DNA from: Mycobacteriales bacterium
GTDB taxonomy: Bacteria > Actinomycetota > Actinomycetes > JAFAQI01 > DASSKL01
Length of the DNA: 64,000 bases
Assembly (NCBI GenBank): GCA_035690485.1
Contig: DASSKL010000066.1
Location: 30,560-94,559, forward strand
Reading direction: 5' to 3'
Shown here: in pieces, positions 1 to 8,823 of the stretch
How positions within the stretch are numbered: the stretch's first letter is position 1
How the letters are laid out: every line of letters starts with the position of its first letter
Made by a program: the position numbers and the translations under genes
Notes under the pieces: generated by a model
The model's database searches: none
What the model saw: the letters and a program-made list of their open reading frames with translations, nothing else
What the model was told of the DNA's origin: nothing

Positions 1-678
1 AGCTACGACGACCTCGGCCCTTCGGCGGCGCACCACGTCGAGCGGATGCTCGGTCCCTGGGCGCGCCAGGCGCTGGTCCCCGTGATCCTCCCGGCGCTCG
101 GCGGCGTGTCGGCCGCGCTCGAGAAGGGAGCACGAGTCGCGGACGTCGGCTGCGGCTCCGGCGTCGCACTGATCGCCATGGCCACGGCGTTCCCCGCCTC
201 GCGGTTCGAGGGCTACGACCCGTCGCGCCACGCTGTCGAGCGGGCCCGGGCACAGGTCGCTGCGGCCGGTCTCGACAACGTCGAGGTGCACGCCGCGCCC
301 GCCGAGCAGCTGCCGTCGGAACCGGCGTACGACCTCGTCCTCACCTTCGACTGCCTGCACGACATGCCGCACCCGCAGGCCGCGATCACCGCGATCCGCC
401 GGGCGCTGAAGGACGACGGCGTCTGGCTCATCAAGGACATCCGTGCCAAGCAGCGCTGGCAGGACAACCTGCGCAACCCGTTGCTCGCGATGATGTACGG
501 CACATCGGTCGCGACCTGCATGTCGTCGGCGCTGTCGGAGCCGGGCGGTGCGGGGCTCGGCACGTTGGGCTTCCCGACCGAGCTGGCCGAGCGCATGGTC
601 CGCGACGCCGGGTTCACGCGGTTCGTCGTGCACGACTTCGACGACCCGGCCAACCTCTACTACGAGGTGCGTCCGTAG
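1..678 (+). CDS. Class I SAM-dependent methyltransferase (5'-truncated)
   Basis: The reading frame is open from the first base, so the start lies outside the window. What remains holds the SAM-binding core: the glycine-rich motif I (VADVGCGSG), an acidic residue after strand 2 (GYDPS), and the motif IV/post-I region (LVLTFDCLHDMPHP). The C-terminal part has ALKDDGVWLIKD followed by a segment typical of small-molecule methyltransferases with a winged N-terminal domain. That N-terminal domain would be in the missing part. The substrate cannot be told. The family call is firm; the rest is unknown. Confidence 0.85.
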   Translation, partial: SYDDLGPSAAHHVERMLGPWARQALVPVILPALGGVSAALEKGARVADVGCGSGVALIAMATAFPASRFEGYDPSRHAVERARAQVAAAGLDNVEVHAAPAEQLPSEPAYDLVLTFDCLHDMPHPQAAITAIRRALKDDGVWLIKDIRAKQRWQDNLRNPLLAMMYGTSVATCMSSALSEPGGAGLGTLGFPTELAERMVRDAGFTRFVVHDFDDPANLYYEVRP

Positions 679-757
679 GCCTCTTCGCGGGTACCCACTC
701 CGGCCGTCGGCCCACCAGGATCGCCCTGCGATACTGGTTGCGGTACGGAGGTGGAGG

Positions 758-2737
758 ATGCAGGGATCGGACGATTCCCGGTCCCGGATAGCCGGTGACC
801 TGACCGCGCCCGCGCCGGTGCGACCGGACGGAGGGCCGACCGCACTGCACCACCTGGGCGACTTCACCGCGACCCCGCGGATGCTCGTCATCACCGCGCT
901 CGCGCTGCCGATCGGTGCGGTCAGTGCCGTGGTGGCCTGGGCGCTGCTGCGGCTCATCGGCCTCATCACCAACCTGATCTTCTACAACCGCGTCGACACC
1001 AAGCTGGTGGCGCCGGGCGCGGGCCACCACTACTGGGCCGTCGTGCTGCTGGCGCCGGTCTTCGGCGGTCTCGTGGTCGGGCTGATGGCGCGCTACGGCT
1101 CGGAGAAGATTCGTGGCCACGGCATGCCGGAGGCGATCGAGTCGATCCTCACCGGCGGCAGCAAGGTGCAGCCGCGGGTCGCGCTGCTCAAGCCCGTCTC
1201 GTCGGCGATCGCGATCGGCACCGGTGGGCCGTTCGGTGCCGAGGGTCCGATCATCATGACCGGTGGGGCCTTCGGGTCGCTGTTCGCCCAGTTCCTGCGG
1301 CTGACCGCGGACGAGCGCAAGACGCTGCTCGTCGCCGGCTCCGCCGCCGGCATGGCCGCCACCTTCAACGCGCCCCTGGCCTCCGTGCTGCTCGCCGTCG
1401 AGCTGCTGCTCTTCGAGTGGCGCCCGCGTAGCTATGTGCCAGTGGCCGCCGCGGTGTCGGTGGCCACGATCATTCGCGGGCCCATCCTCGGCACCGGCCC
1501 GATCTTCAAGGTGCCACTGACCTCCCTTCACCTCACCGGCTCGGTTTACGGGCTGTGCGTCGTGTCGGGCATCGCCGCCGGCATCCTCGCGCTGATCGCG
1601 ACCGTGCTCGTCTACGCCGCCGAGGACGGGTTCCGCAAGCTGCCGATCCACTGGATGTGGTGGCCCGCGATCGGAGGCCTGATCATCGGCGTCGGCGGCC
1701 TGATCGTGCCCCAGGCCCTCGGCGTCGGCTACAACGTCATCGGCCAGGAGCTCAGCGGGCGCATCTCGCTCGGCCTGGTCGGCGGCATCCTCGTCGTCAA
1801 GACGCTGATCTGGTCGTTGTCCCTGGGGTCCGGCACCTCCGGCGGCGTGCTGGCGCCGATGTTCATGATCGGTGGAGCACTGGGCGCGGTCGAGGCCACC
1901 GTCTTTCCCGGTGTGGGGCCGGGATTCTGGCCCCTGATCGGCCTCGCCGGGGTGCTGGGCGGGGTCATGCGTTCGCCGTTCACCGGCGTCATCTTCGCCC
2001 TCGAGCTGACCCATCGCATGGACGCGCTGCTGCCGTTGCTGATCGGCGCCTCGACGGCGTACGCCGTGTCCGTGCTGGTGCTCAAGCGCTCGGTGCTGAC
2101 GGAGAAGGTCGCGCGGCGCGGGTTCCACCTGTCCCGCGAGTACGACGTCGACCCGCTCGAGATCCTGCTCGTGCGCGAGGTCATGACCTACGACCCGATC
2201 ACGTTCCGCGACGGGACGCCGCTGCGTCAGGTCATCTCGGTGTTCCTGCGCGACGGCCGCCCGACGGTCGGTCCGGAGCATCGGCAGCGGCTGTACCCGG
2301 TGCTGTCGGCCGACGGCCGGTTCCGCGGCGTCGTAACCCGCCGGGACATCATGCGCGCGGCGTTCGACGACGTCGACACCGCCGGCGCGATCGACCGGCT
2401 CATCATCCAGCCCGTGGTCGTGCATCCCGACGACACCATGCGCCAGGCGGCCTACGTCATGGCCGAGCGATCCTTCACCCGGCTGCCCGTCGTCGACCGT
2501 GACGACCCCGGGAAGCTGATGGGCATGGTCTCGCTCGACCAGCTGCTGAAGGGCCGGCTGCGCGACCTGCGCGAGGCCCGCGAGCACGAGCGGGTGCTCA
2601 GCCTCCGCGCGCTGATCCCGTCCGGCACCGGCCGCTTCTCGCTGGTCATCGGCCGCGCCCCGCTGGCCGACGAGGCCAGCGGGAAGGACGAGGCAGAGGC
2701 CCCGGACGAGGTGGAGGAGCCGCTGCCGCGGTCATGA
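758..2737 (+). CDS. CLC-family chloride channel/transporter with C-terminal CBS pair
   Basis: A 659-residue membrane protein. It carries the CLC selectivity signatures: the gating-glutamate loop (GGPFGAEGPI, matching the GxEGP motif) and GSGTSGGVLAPMF, with about ten hydrophobic helices between. After the membrane part come two CBS repeats (VREVMTYDPITF... and LIIQPVVVHPDD...), which in this family sense nucleotides or ionic strength. I placed the start at ATG 758 because GGAGGTGG lies directly upstream. An in-frame extension to 548 would run through the preceding methyltransferase gene and is rejected. Whether it is a channel or a H+/Cl- antiporter is not decided here. Confidence 0.9.
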   Translation: MQGSDDSRSRIAGDLTAPAPVRPDGGPTALHHLGDFTATPRMLVITALALPIGAVSAVVAWALLRLIGLITNLIFYNRVDTKLVAPGAGHHYWAVVLLAPVFGGLVVGLMARYGSEKIRGHGMPEAIESILTGGSKVQPRVALLKPVSSAIAIGTGGPFGAEGPIIMTGGAFGSLFAQFLRLTADERKTLLVAGSAAGMAATFNAPLASVLLAVELLLFEWRPRSYVPVAAAVSVATIIRGPILGTGPIFKVPLTSLHLTGSVYGLCVVSGIAAGILALIATVLVYAAEDGFRKLPIHWMWWPAIGGLIIGVGGLIVPQALGVGYNVIGQELSGRISLGLVGGILVVKTLIWSLSLGSGTSGGVLAPMFMIGGALGAVEATVFPGVGPGFWPLIGLAGVLGGVMRSPFTGVIFALELTHRMDALLPLLIGASTAYAVSVLVLKRSVLTEKVARRGFHLSREYDVDPLEILLVREVMTYDPITFRDGTPLRQVISVFLRDGRPTVGPEHRQRLYPVLSADGRFRGVVTRRDIMRAAFDDVDTAGAIDRLIIQPVVVHPDDTMRQAAYVMAERSFTRLPVVDRDDPGKLMGMVSLDQLLKGRLRDLREAREHERVLSLRALIPSGTGRFSLVIGRAPLADEASGKDEAEAPDEVEEPLPRS

Positions 2738-3355
2738 GGCCGGATGGATGCCCTCGGCCGGGGGCTCGTCCGGTGCCGGCGCGACGTCCTTGTGCCCGGG
2801 GAGCACGTCGTGCTCGTTGCGGTGCCAGACGGGGGAGTCGGTCGCCGTCTCGACGTTGAAGCCGTAGTCGAAGACCAGCGTGCCGCCCATCGTCGCGCCG
2901 GTCGTGACGAGCAGGGCGGTCACCGTCGACAGCACCGCGACCCACCAGGCCGCGGCATTCAGGTCGGAGCCGGCCGAGTAGCGCAGCCCGATGTCGGCCA
3001 GGGCCAGCAGCGTGACGGTGATCATCGTGATCGCGTGCGCGTTGATCGTGCGCCGCGCCTGGGTGCCGGGCTCGCTCGAGCGGTGCCAGTCGGCCCAGCC
3101 GGTCAGCGCGGCCAGCACGGAGACGATCGCGCCGGCGATGAACGCCCACCCACCCGCGTGGTAGAGCTCCCGGGCCAGGGTGGGTGCCTCGTGCCGGGCG
3201 GCGAGGCTCGACAGGTCGAAGCCCGCCGCGAGCAGGTACGCCGTGATCGGCACGTCGGTCAACGGTGGGTGGAACGGCTTGCCGGCCCACCCACGCAGGC
3301 CGTGGAACTCACGGCCGCGGATCGTCAACGAAGGAGCGAACGAGAACCGGCGCAT
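2732..3355 (-). CDS. DUF2231 membrane protein
   Basis: Predicted integral membrane protein of 207 residues with four hydrophobic stretches. The N-terminal pattern HGLRGWAGKPFHPPLTDVPI, with its conserved His-Pro-Pro near the first helix, is typical of DUF2231 proteins. The start at 3355 has GGAGG six bases upstream; the upstream in-frame ATG would put the promoter inside the gene. It is transcribed away from the SufR-like regulator, so that regulator may control it. The last 6 bases overlap the CLC gene end to end. The biochemical role is unknown; DUF2231 proteins are sometimes linked to heme or redox proteins. Confidence 0.8.
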   Translation of the reverse strand: MRRFSFAPSLTIRGREFHGLRGWAGKPFHPPLTDVPITAYLLAAGFDLSSLAARHEAPTLARELYHAGGWAFIAGAIVSVLAALTGWADWHRSSEPGTQARRTINAHAITMITVTLLALADIGLRYSAGSDLNAAAWWVAVLSTVTALLVTTGATMGGTLVFDYGFNVETATDSPVWHRNEHDVLPGHKDVAPAPDEPPAEGIHPAS

Positions 3356-3392
3356 GGCGGCCTCCAGGCTGCCGTAGCAATAATTAGTGCTA

Positions 3393-3421
3393 GTGATACG
3401 GCCCTTCCGGTACGACGTCAA
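3393..3421 (-). promoter_or_regulatory. Predicted sigma-70 type promoter for the DUF2231 gene
   Basis: On the minus strand a TTGACG -35 element (3416-3421) and a TATCAC -10 element (3393-3398) are separated by exactly 17 bases, giving a leader of about 30 bases before the ATG at 3355. The -10 overlaps a TTAGTGCTAGTGA direct repeat that could be an operator for the divergent regulator. This is inferred from sequence only. Confidence 0.5.
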
Positions 3422-3433
3422 GCCCACTAGACT
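3405..3433 (+). promoter_or_regulatory. Predicted promoter giving a leaderless mRNA for the SufR-like gene
   Basis: TTCCGG (3405-3410), 17 bases, then TAGACT (3428-3433) ends 7 bases before the GTG at 3441. The TANNNT -10 at this distance is the arrangement seen for leaderless actinobacterial transcripts, and no Shine-Dalgarno sequence precedes the GTG. The -35 match is weak. Confidence 0.35.
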
Positions 3434-3440
3434 TGCTGGC

Positions 3441-4121
3441 GTGTCGTGGTCGGTCGTCGGTGTGCTGGCCGAGCCGACCCGACGGGCGGTCTACGACGCG
3501 GTGCGCCAGGCCGCCGAGCCGGTCACCCGCGACGAGATCGCCGCCGCCCTCGACATGGGGCGCCCGCTGGCGGCGTTCCATCTCGACAAGCTCGCGGAAG
3601 CCGGGCTGCTCGCGGTCTCCTACGCGCGGCCGCCGGGCCGTGGCGGGCGGGGCGCCGGGCGTCCGGCCAAGCGCTATGCGGTCGTCGACGGCGAGGTCTC
3701 GATCTCGGTGCCCGCCCGACGTTACGCGCTGGCCGGCCAGATCCTCGCCGAGGCAGTGGCCACCGCCCCGGCCCGCGGCGACCCCCGCGCGCACACGCTG
3801 GCCGTCGCGCGGGCGCGGGGCGAGCAGCTGGGCAGGGAGTCGGGGCCGAGCACCGGCCGGTCGCGCCGGCGGGCGCTCGATGCCATGGAGGAGCGGCTCG
3901 CGGCACTCGGCTACGAGCCGGCTCGCGACAACGAGCACCTCGTGCTGCGCAACTGCCCCTTCCACGCGCTCGTCGAGGTTGCTCCCGAGCTGGTCTGCGA
4001 GCTCAACCACGCGTTCCTCGAGGGCATGCTCACCGGCGCCGGGGTCGGCGACCGGCTGGCCGGTGCGCTGGAGCCCGCGGAGCAGCGCTGCTGCGTCTGC
4101 ATCCATCCGCGCAGCGACTGA
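3441..4121 (+). CDS. ArsR/SufR-like winged-helix regulator with C-terminal Fe-S cysteines
   Basis: A 226-residue predicted DNA-binding repressor. The N-terminus is a winged helix (LAEPTRRAVYDAV...TRDEIAAALDMGRPLAAFHLDKLAEAGLL). The C-terminus has the cysteine set found in SufR-type Fe-S sensing regulators: NCPFH, then ELVCELNHAF, then CCVCIH. In that family the cysteines bind a 2Fe-2S or 4Fe-4S cluster and control DNA binding. No suf genes are in the window; the divergent DUF2231 gene is the obvious local target. The GTG at 3441 is chosen because the upstream in-frame ATG would begin inside the divergent promoter. Confidence 0.75.
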   Translation: MSWSVVGVLAEPTRRAVYDAVRQAAEPVTRDEIAAALDMGRPLAAFHLDKLAEAGLLAVSYARPPGRGGRGAGRPAKRYAVVDGEVSISVPARRYALAGQILAEAVATAPARGDPRAHTLAVARARGEQLGRESGPSTGRSRRRALDAMEERLAALGYEPARDNEHLVLRNCPFHALVEVAPELVCELNHAFLEGMLTGAGVGDRLAGALEPAEQRCCVCIHPRSD

Positions 4122-4127
4122 CCAGGC

Positions 4128-5255
4128 CTATGGCAGGGCGAGGACGGCGAGCGGGATGGCGGCCATGGCGACCACCACACCGATCTGCGAGTAGCGGCGT
4201 GCGGAGGTCGGGCTGTTGACGAGGCGCGCAGCCTGCCACCAGAGGACGGCCGACAGCGACCCGGTGACGGCGATGTTGGGCCCGATGTCCAGCCCGAGCA
4301 GCAGCGCGCGCGGATGGGCGGTCGGGTGTGCGGACAGCAGCGCCGCGGCCGGCAGGTTGTTGAGCAGCACGGCCGCTGCCGCGCCGGTATAGGCCGTGCC
4401 CCAACGGCCGGCGTCGGCGAGCGCGTGCGCCGGCCCGAGCCAGGTCCGGCCCAAGGTGCCCGCGGCTACGGCGAGGCCGAACAGTCCCGCGACCGTCGTG
4501 ACGTCGATCGCGCCGGTCAGTCGCCGTCGCGCGTCACGGTTGGCGGCGAACAGGGCCACCGTCGTACCGGCTCCGATCGCGAGCACCGGAAGGGCAGGAT
4601 CGGGCGACGCGAGCAACGCCACGGTCACCGCGGCGATGGCCACGCTGCTCAGGTAGGGCCGGTGCGGTGGCGGCCGATGGGTCTCTGCTCGCGCGCCCCG
4701 GTGACCGCGAAGCAGGACGGCCGTCACTGCGGCGGTCACCACGACGGCGACCAGCCATGCGGGCCAGAGTCGTGCGGCGAACTGCGTGCCGGCCAGGTGG
4801 TCGCGCTGCAGCACGATGAGGTTGGTCAGGTTGGAGCCCGGCAGCAGCAGCGAGGCCGAGTTGGCGACGAACACGCAGCCATAGAGGAACGCCTGCTCGC
4901 CGGCCTCCTGGCGGCGCGCCAGCAGCACGAGCACCGGGGTCAGGAAGAGGACGGCGGTGTCGAGGTTGAGCAGCACCGACGTCGCCGCGACCAGCGCCAT
5001 GCTCGAGGCGTAGCGCAGCCACGGCCGGCCGGGCAGCCGGTCGAGCGCTGCCGCCATCCCCGTGAAGGCACCGTCCTGCGCCGCCGCGAACCCGACCAGC
5101 AGCAACCCGATCACGAGGACGAACGCCGGCCACACCTGGCTCGCCGCCGTCGAGGCGGACCGCGGTGCCGAAGCGGCCGCGACGATGCTCGCCACGGCGC
5201 CGGCGAGGAGCACCATGCGCGGCAGGCCGAGCGCGCGCAGCTTTCCTGCCGGCAC
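4128..5255 (-). CDS. ArsB/SLC13-type ion transporter
   Basis: A 375-residue polytopic membrane protein with the two signature regions of the ArsB/NhaD/CitMHS superfamily: LNLDTAVLFLTPVLVLLARR in the first half and FVANSASLLLPGSNLTNLIV, which resembles the conserved NxxxxxxPxGNxxN loop of ion transporters. About ten transmembrane helices are visible. Substrate options include arsenite, Na+/H+ exchange or a carboxylate; no ars genes flank it, so I do not choose. It converges with the SufR-like regulator 6 bases away. Confidence 0.75.
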   Translation of the reverse strand: MPAGKLRALGLPRMVLLAGAVASIVAAASAPRSASTAASQVWPAFVLVIGLLLVGFAAAQDGAFTGMAAALDRLPGRPWLRYASSMALVAATSVLLNLDTAVLFLTPVLVLLARRQEAGEQAFLYGCVFVANSASLLLPGSNLTNLIVLQRDHLAGTQFAARLWPAWLVAVVVTAAVTAVLLRGHRGARAETHRPPPHRPYLSSVAIAAVTVALLASPDPALPVLAIGAGTTVALFAANRDARRRLTGAIDVTTVAGLFGLAVAAGTLGRTWLGPAHALADAGRWGTAYTGAAAAVLLNNLPAAALLSAHPTAHPRALLLGLDIGPNIAVTGSLSAVLWWQAARLVNSPTSARRYSQIGVVVAMAAIPLAVLALP

Positions 5256-5287
5256 CGGGCCTCCTCGTCGTCGCTACAGTCTCGCGC

Positions 5288-5878
5288 ATGGCGCGCATTC
5301 CCCTGGTGGACCCGGACGATCCCGCCGCCGACCCGCAGGCCGCGGCGATCCTGCACCGGATCCGCGACGCGGTCGGCACGGACCTCAACGTCTACCGGGG
5401 CGTCGCGAACCACCCGAAGGTGTTCGCCGCGCTGACGCAGTTCGGCCCGCCGGTCTACATGGCCAACTCCCTCACGCCGGCGGAGCGCGAGCTCGCCTAC
5501 CTGACGGCCAGCGTCGTCAACCGCTGTCACTATTGAGTGCCCACCCACGTGCTGCTCGGTCGAGTGGCAGGCCTGACGGAAGAGAAGCTCGCGCACCTGG
5601 GTGACGACCCGCTGCCCGACGGGCTCTACGAGCCGCAGGAGCGCGCGATCGTCCGTTACGCGCAGGCGTCGACCCGCATGGACCCCATCACCGACGAGCT
5701 CTACGCCGAGCTGTCGGCGCACTACCCGGTCGAGAAGATGATCGAGATTTGCTTCACCATCGGGCTGTCGAACCTCATCAACCGGTTCCACGCGACGTTC
5801 CTGACCGACGTCGACCCGATGACCCAGGACGCCCTCGCGCCCTCGTGTCCCTTGCCGCTGCCCGAGGCCCGCCGCTAG
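5288..5878 (+). CDS. Carboxymuconolactone decarboxylase/AhpD-fold protein, candidate selenoprotein (in-frame TGA at the second active-site Cys)
   Basis: An AhpD-fold protein of 196 residues if the TGA at 5534-5536 is decoded. The family's redox motif is E-x11-C-x2-C-x3-H. Here it reads E68, C80, H81, Y82, TGA at position 83, then VPTH with H87, so the stop replaces exactly the second, catalytic cysteine. The frame stays open for 113 more codons that match the family (THVLLGR, QERAIVRYA, GLSNLINRFHATF). A hairpin with a GGUC loop lies 13 bases past the TGA. AhpD-like proteins reduce peroxides or catalyse related reactions through the CxxC pair. The alternative is a pseudogene made by one C-to-A or T-to-A change, or a sequencing error. 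The start ATG 5288 precedes MARIPLVDPDD; it lies 32 bases from the divergent transporter. Confidence 0.8.
5550..5569 (+). promoter_or_regulatory. Candidate bacterial SECIS hairpin
   Basis: Bases 5550-5557 pair with 5562-5569 (8 bp, two of them G-U), closing a four-base loop G-G-U-C. The loop begins 21 bases after the TGA. Bacterial SECIS elements recognised by SelB lie just downstream of the UGA with guanines at the start of the apical loop; the E. coli fdhF loop also contains GGUC. Position, size and loop all fit. Because the stem also encodes conserved residues, chance cannot be excluded without comparison. Confidence 0.6.
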
Positions 5879-5977
5879 GTCCGGCCCCGCCGCGCGCGTG
5901 GTGCGGTCAGCTCTCAGGACGATCGTGGACGTCGGAACCGGCGGTGGACGGGAAGACCGGCGACCGCTTGCCGAATG

Positions 5978-5992
5978 TACCCCCTGGGGGTA
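5978..5992. promoter_or_regulatory. CsoR-type operator 1
   Basis: Perfect palindrome TACCCCCTGGGGGTA around a central T. CsoR/RcnR-family repressors bind G/C-tract inverted repeats of this form, and the csoR gene starts 48 bases downstream. Confidence 0.7.
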
Positions 5993-6014
5993 TGGTTGCC
6001 CCGTTGGGAGCAGG

Positions 6015-6029
6015 TACCCACCCGGGGTA
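6015..6029. promoter_or_regulatory. CsoR-type operator 2
   Basis: TACCCACCCGGGGTA, an imperfect copy of operator 1, centred 37 bases further on and only 11 bases before the csoR start codon. The pair suggests two CsoR tetramers on one promoter. Confidence 0.55.
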
Positions 6030-6039
6030 TGGAGGCCAG

Positions 6040-6333
6040 ATGACGCACGGTACGCCGGGCTACCACGACAGCAAGGACGCGCAGCTCAAGCGGCTGCGGC
6101 GCATCGAAGGCCAGATCAGGGGCCTGCAGCGCATGGTCGAGGAGGAGCACTACTGCATCGACGTGCTCACGCAGGTGAGCGCGGCCACCAAGGCGCTGCA
6201 GTCCTTCTCGCTCGGTCTGCTCGACGAGCACCTCGCGCACTGCGTGATGGAGGCCGCCGCCAAGGGCGGCTCCGAGGCGGACGCCAAGGTGCGCGAGGCC
6301 TCCGACGCCATCGCACGCCTCGTCCGCAGCTGA
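6040..6333 (+). CDS. csoR: CsoR-family copper-sensing repressor
   Basis: A 97-residue all-helical DUF156 repressor. The copper ligands of Mycobacterium tuberculosis CsoR (Cys36, His61, Cys65) are present with a constant offset of three: C39, H64 and C68. In this family Cu(I) binding releases the DNA. The start ATG 6040 has GGAGG upstream and removes the non-homologous N-terminal extension. It heads the copZ-copA operon and has two matching palindromes in its promoter, so autoregulation is expected. Confidence 0.92.
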   Translation: MTHGTPGYHDSKDAQLKRLRRIEGQIRGLQRMVEEEHYCIDVLTQVSAATKALQSFSLGLLDEHLAHCVMEAAAKGGSEADAKVREASDAIARLVRS

Positions 6334-6358
6334 CCTACCCACGACAAGGAGATCTCCG

Positions 6359-6586
6359 ATGACCACCACCGCGCGCTACACCGTCAGCGGCATGACCTGC
6401 GGCCACTGCGTCTCCGCCGTCACCGGTGAGATCACCGCCCTCCCGGGGGTGCAGTCGGTCGACGTCGACCTCGTCGAGGGCGGCGAGTCGACGGTCGTCG
6501 TCACCAGTGCTGCCCCGCTGGCCGAGCAGCAAGTTCGCGAGGCGGTCGACGAGGCCGGCTACGAGCTGACCGGCAGCCAACCATGA
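6359..6586 (+). CDS. copZ: Copper chaperone, HMA domain
   Basis: A single 75-residue heavy-metal-associated domain with the Cu(I)-binding motif GMTCGHC (C14, C17) and the beta-alpha-beta-beta-alpha-beta spacing of CopZ. AGGAG lies 6 bases upstream. It ends inside the start of copA (ATGA overlap), so the two are translationally coupled and it probably delivers Cu(I) to the pump. Confidence 0.92.
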   Translation: MTTTARYTVSGMTCGHCVSAVTGEITALPGVQSVDVDLVEGGESTVVVTSAAPLAEQQVREAVDEAGYELTGSQP

Positions 6587-8823
6587 GCGTCGAGACCGGG
6601 CAGCACACGGTCGAGCTGGCCATCGGCGGCATGACCTGCGCCTCCTGCGCGGCGCGCGTCGAGAAGAAGCTCAACCGCATGGACGGCGTCACCGCCAGTG
6701 TCAACTACGCGACGGAGAAGGCCAGGGTCACCTACGCCGACGGCGTGCGTCCCCAGGACCTCGTCGCGACGGTCGAGGCCACGGGCTACACGGCCGCGCT
6801 GCCGCAGCCCCGCGCCGCGGCGCCCGGTCCAGCGCCGGAGCAGCCCGACCCGAGCGCGTCGCTGCGCCAGCGGCTGCTGACGACCCTCGTGCTCGCCGTA
6901 CCGGTCATCGTGCTGGGCATGGTGCCCGCGCTGCAGTTCGACTACTGGCAGTGGCTGTCGTTCACGCTGGCCGCGCCGGTCGTGACGTGGGGGGCGTGGC
7001 CCTTCCACCGCGCCGCGCTGACCAACCTGCGACACCGCGCGACGACGATGGACACCCTCATCTCGCTGGGCGTGCTCGCGGCTTTCGGCTGGTCGGTCTA
7101 CGCGCTGTTCGTCGGCGGGGCCGGCGAGCGCGGGATGACGATGCCGTTCACGCTGGTGCCGTCGCAGGGCGGCGGCGCGGACGAGATCTACCTCGAGGTG
7201 GCCGCCGGCGTCACGCTGTTCATCCTGGCCGGGCGCTACTTCGAGGCGCGGGCCAAGCGCCGGTCCGGTGCCGCGCTGCGTGCGCTGCTCGAGCTCGGAG
7301 CCAAGGACGTCGCGGTCCTTCGGGGTGGCGTCGAGCTGCGGGTGCCGGTCGAGCAGCTCGCGGTCGGTGACGAGTTCGTCGTCCGGCCGGGGGAGAAGGT
7401 CGCCAACGACGGCGTCGTCGTCACCGGCACGTCCGCCCTCGACGTGTCGATGCTGACCGGCGAGTCGGTGCCCGTGGAGGTCGGTCCCGGCTCTGCCGTG
7501 GTCGGCGCCACCGTCAACGCCGGCGGGCGGCTCGTCGTGCGGGCCACCCGGGTCGGCGGCGACACGCAGCTCGCGCAGATGGCCCGCATGGTCGAGGAGG
7601 CGCAGAACGGCAAGGCGCAGGTGCAGCGGCTCGCCGACCGCATCTCCGCGGTCTTCGTGCCAGTCGTCATCGTGCTCGCCCTCGGCACCCTCGCCGTCTG
7701 GCTCGGCACCGGCCACCCGGTCGAGACGGCGTTCACCGCCGCCGTCGCGGTGCTGATCATCGCGTGCCCCTGCGCGCTCGGGCTGGCCACCCCGACGGCC
7801 CTGATGGTCGGGACCGGCCGCGGCGCGCAGCTCGGCATCCTCATCAAGGGGCCCGAGGTGCTCGAGTCGACCCGCCGGGTCGACACCGTCGTGCTCGACA
7901 AGACCGGCACGGTCACGACCGGCCGGATGGCCGTGCACGCCGTCGTCGTCGCACCGGAGGTCGAGCGTCGCGAGCTGCTGCGGCTGGCCGGCGCGACCGA
8001 GCACGCCTCCGAGCACCCGATCGCCCGAGCGATCGCCACCGCGGCGCAGGCCGAGGTCGGCGAGCTGCCGGCCGCCGAGGAGTTCGTCAACGTCGAAGGG
8101 CTCGGCGTGCAGGCCGTCGTCGACGGCCGGGCGGTGCTGGTCGGGCGGCCCGCGCTGCTGGCCGACTGGAGCATTGCCCTGCCCGACGACCTGCAGGCCG
8201 CACTCGCGGCAGCCGAGGCCGAGGGGCGTACGACGGTTGCCGTGGCATGGGACGGCGCGGCCCGGGGGATCGTCGTCGTCGCCGACACGGTCAAGCCGAC
8301 GTCGGCCCAGGCGATCGCAGAGCTGCGGGACCTCGGCCTGCGCCCGGTCCTGCTCACCGGTGACAACGCCGCGGTCGCCGCGTCGGTCGCCCGCGAGGTC
8401 GGCATCGCGGCCGACGACGTGATCGCCGAGGTGCTCCCGGCCGGCAAGGTCGACGTCGTCAAGCGTCTCCAGGACTCCGGCGCCGTCGTCGCGATGGTCG
8501 GCGACGGGGTCAACGACGCCGCTGCGCTGGCGCAGGCCGACCTCGGGTTGTCGATGGGCACCGGCACCGACGTCGCGATCGAGGCGAGCGACCTCACGCT
8601 CGTGCGCGGGGACCTGCGCACGGCCGTCGACGCGATCCGGCTGTCCCGCCGGACGCTGCGCACGATCAAGGGCAACCTCTTCTGGGCCTTCGCCTACAAC
8701 GTCGCGGCCCTGCCGCTGGCCGCGGCGGGCCTGCTCAACCCGCTGCTCGCGGGAGCAGCGATGGCGTTCAGCTCGGTGTTCGTCGTCAGCAACAGCCTGC
8801 GGCTGCGCCGGTTCCGGCCGTGA
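6583..8823 (+). CDS. copA: Cu(I)-exporting P1B-type ATPase
   Basis: A 746-residue copper exporter of the inner membrane. It has one N-terminal HMA domain (GMTCASC, C19 and C22), the actuator loop TGES, the membrane metal site CPC (C395-P-C397), the phosphorylated aspartate D439 in DKTGTVT, the SEHP motif of the nucleotide-binding domain, and [10 protein letters not shown]. This is the full domain set and usual length. It overlaps copZ by 4 bases and its stop overlaps the start of the next gene. Confidence 0.95.
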   Translation: MSVETGQHTVELAIGGMTCASCAARVEKKLNRMDGVTASVNYATEKARVTYADGVRPQDLVATVEATGYTAALPQPRAAAPGPAPEQPDPSASLRQRLLTTLVLAVPVIVLGMVPALQFDYWQWLSFTLAAPVVTWGAWPFHRAALTNLRHRATTMDTLISLGVLAAFGWSVYALFVGGAGERGMTMPFTLVPSQGGGADEIYLEVAAGVTLFILAGRYFEARAKRRSGAALRALLELGAKDVAVLRGGVELRVPVEQLAVGDEFVVRPGEKVANDGVVVTGTSALDVSMLTGESVPVEVGPGSAVVGATVNAGGRLVVRATRVGGDTQLAQMARMVEEAQNGKAQVQRLADRISAVFVPVVIVLALGTLAVWLGTGHPVETAFTAAVAVLIIACPCALGLATPTALMVGTGRGAQLGILIKGPEVLESTRRVDTVVLDKTGTVTTGRMAVHAVVVAPEVERRELLRLAGATEHASEHPIARAIATAAQAEVGELPAAEEFVNVEGLGVQAVVDGRAVLVGRPALLADWSIALPDDLQAALAAAEAEGRTTVAVAWDGAARGIVVVADTVKPTSAQAIAELRDLGLRPVLLTGDNAAVAASVAREVGIAADDVIAEVLPAGKVDVVKRLQDSGAVVAMVGDGVNDAAALAQADLGLSMGTGTDVAIEASDLTLVRGDLRTAVDAIRLSRRTLRTIKGNLFWAFAYNVAALPLAAAGLLNPLLAGAAMAFSSVFVVSNSLRLRRFRP

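Noticed and set aside
614..2587. Long minus-strand frame of 657 codons opposite the CLC gene
   Set aside because: It has the His/Asp/Arg/Gly-rich composition of an antisense shadow in high-GC DNA, with no domain, and the plus strand is a clear CLC protein.
5534..5536. Treating the CMD gene as two separate short genes split at the TGA
   Set aside because: Neither half would be a complete AhpD fold and the second half has no Shine-Dalgarno or good start; a single frame with a recoded or mutated codon explains the data better.
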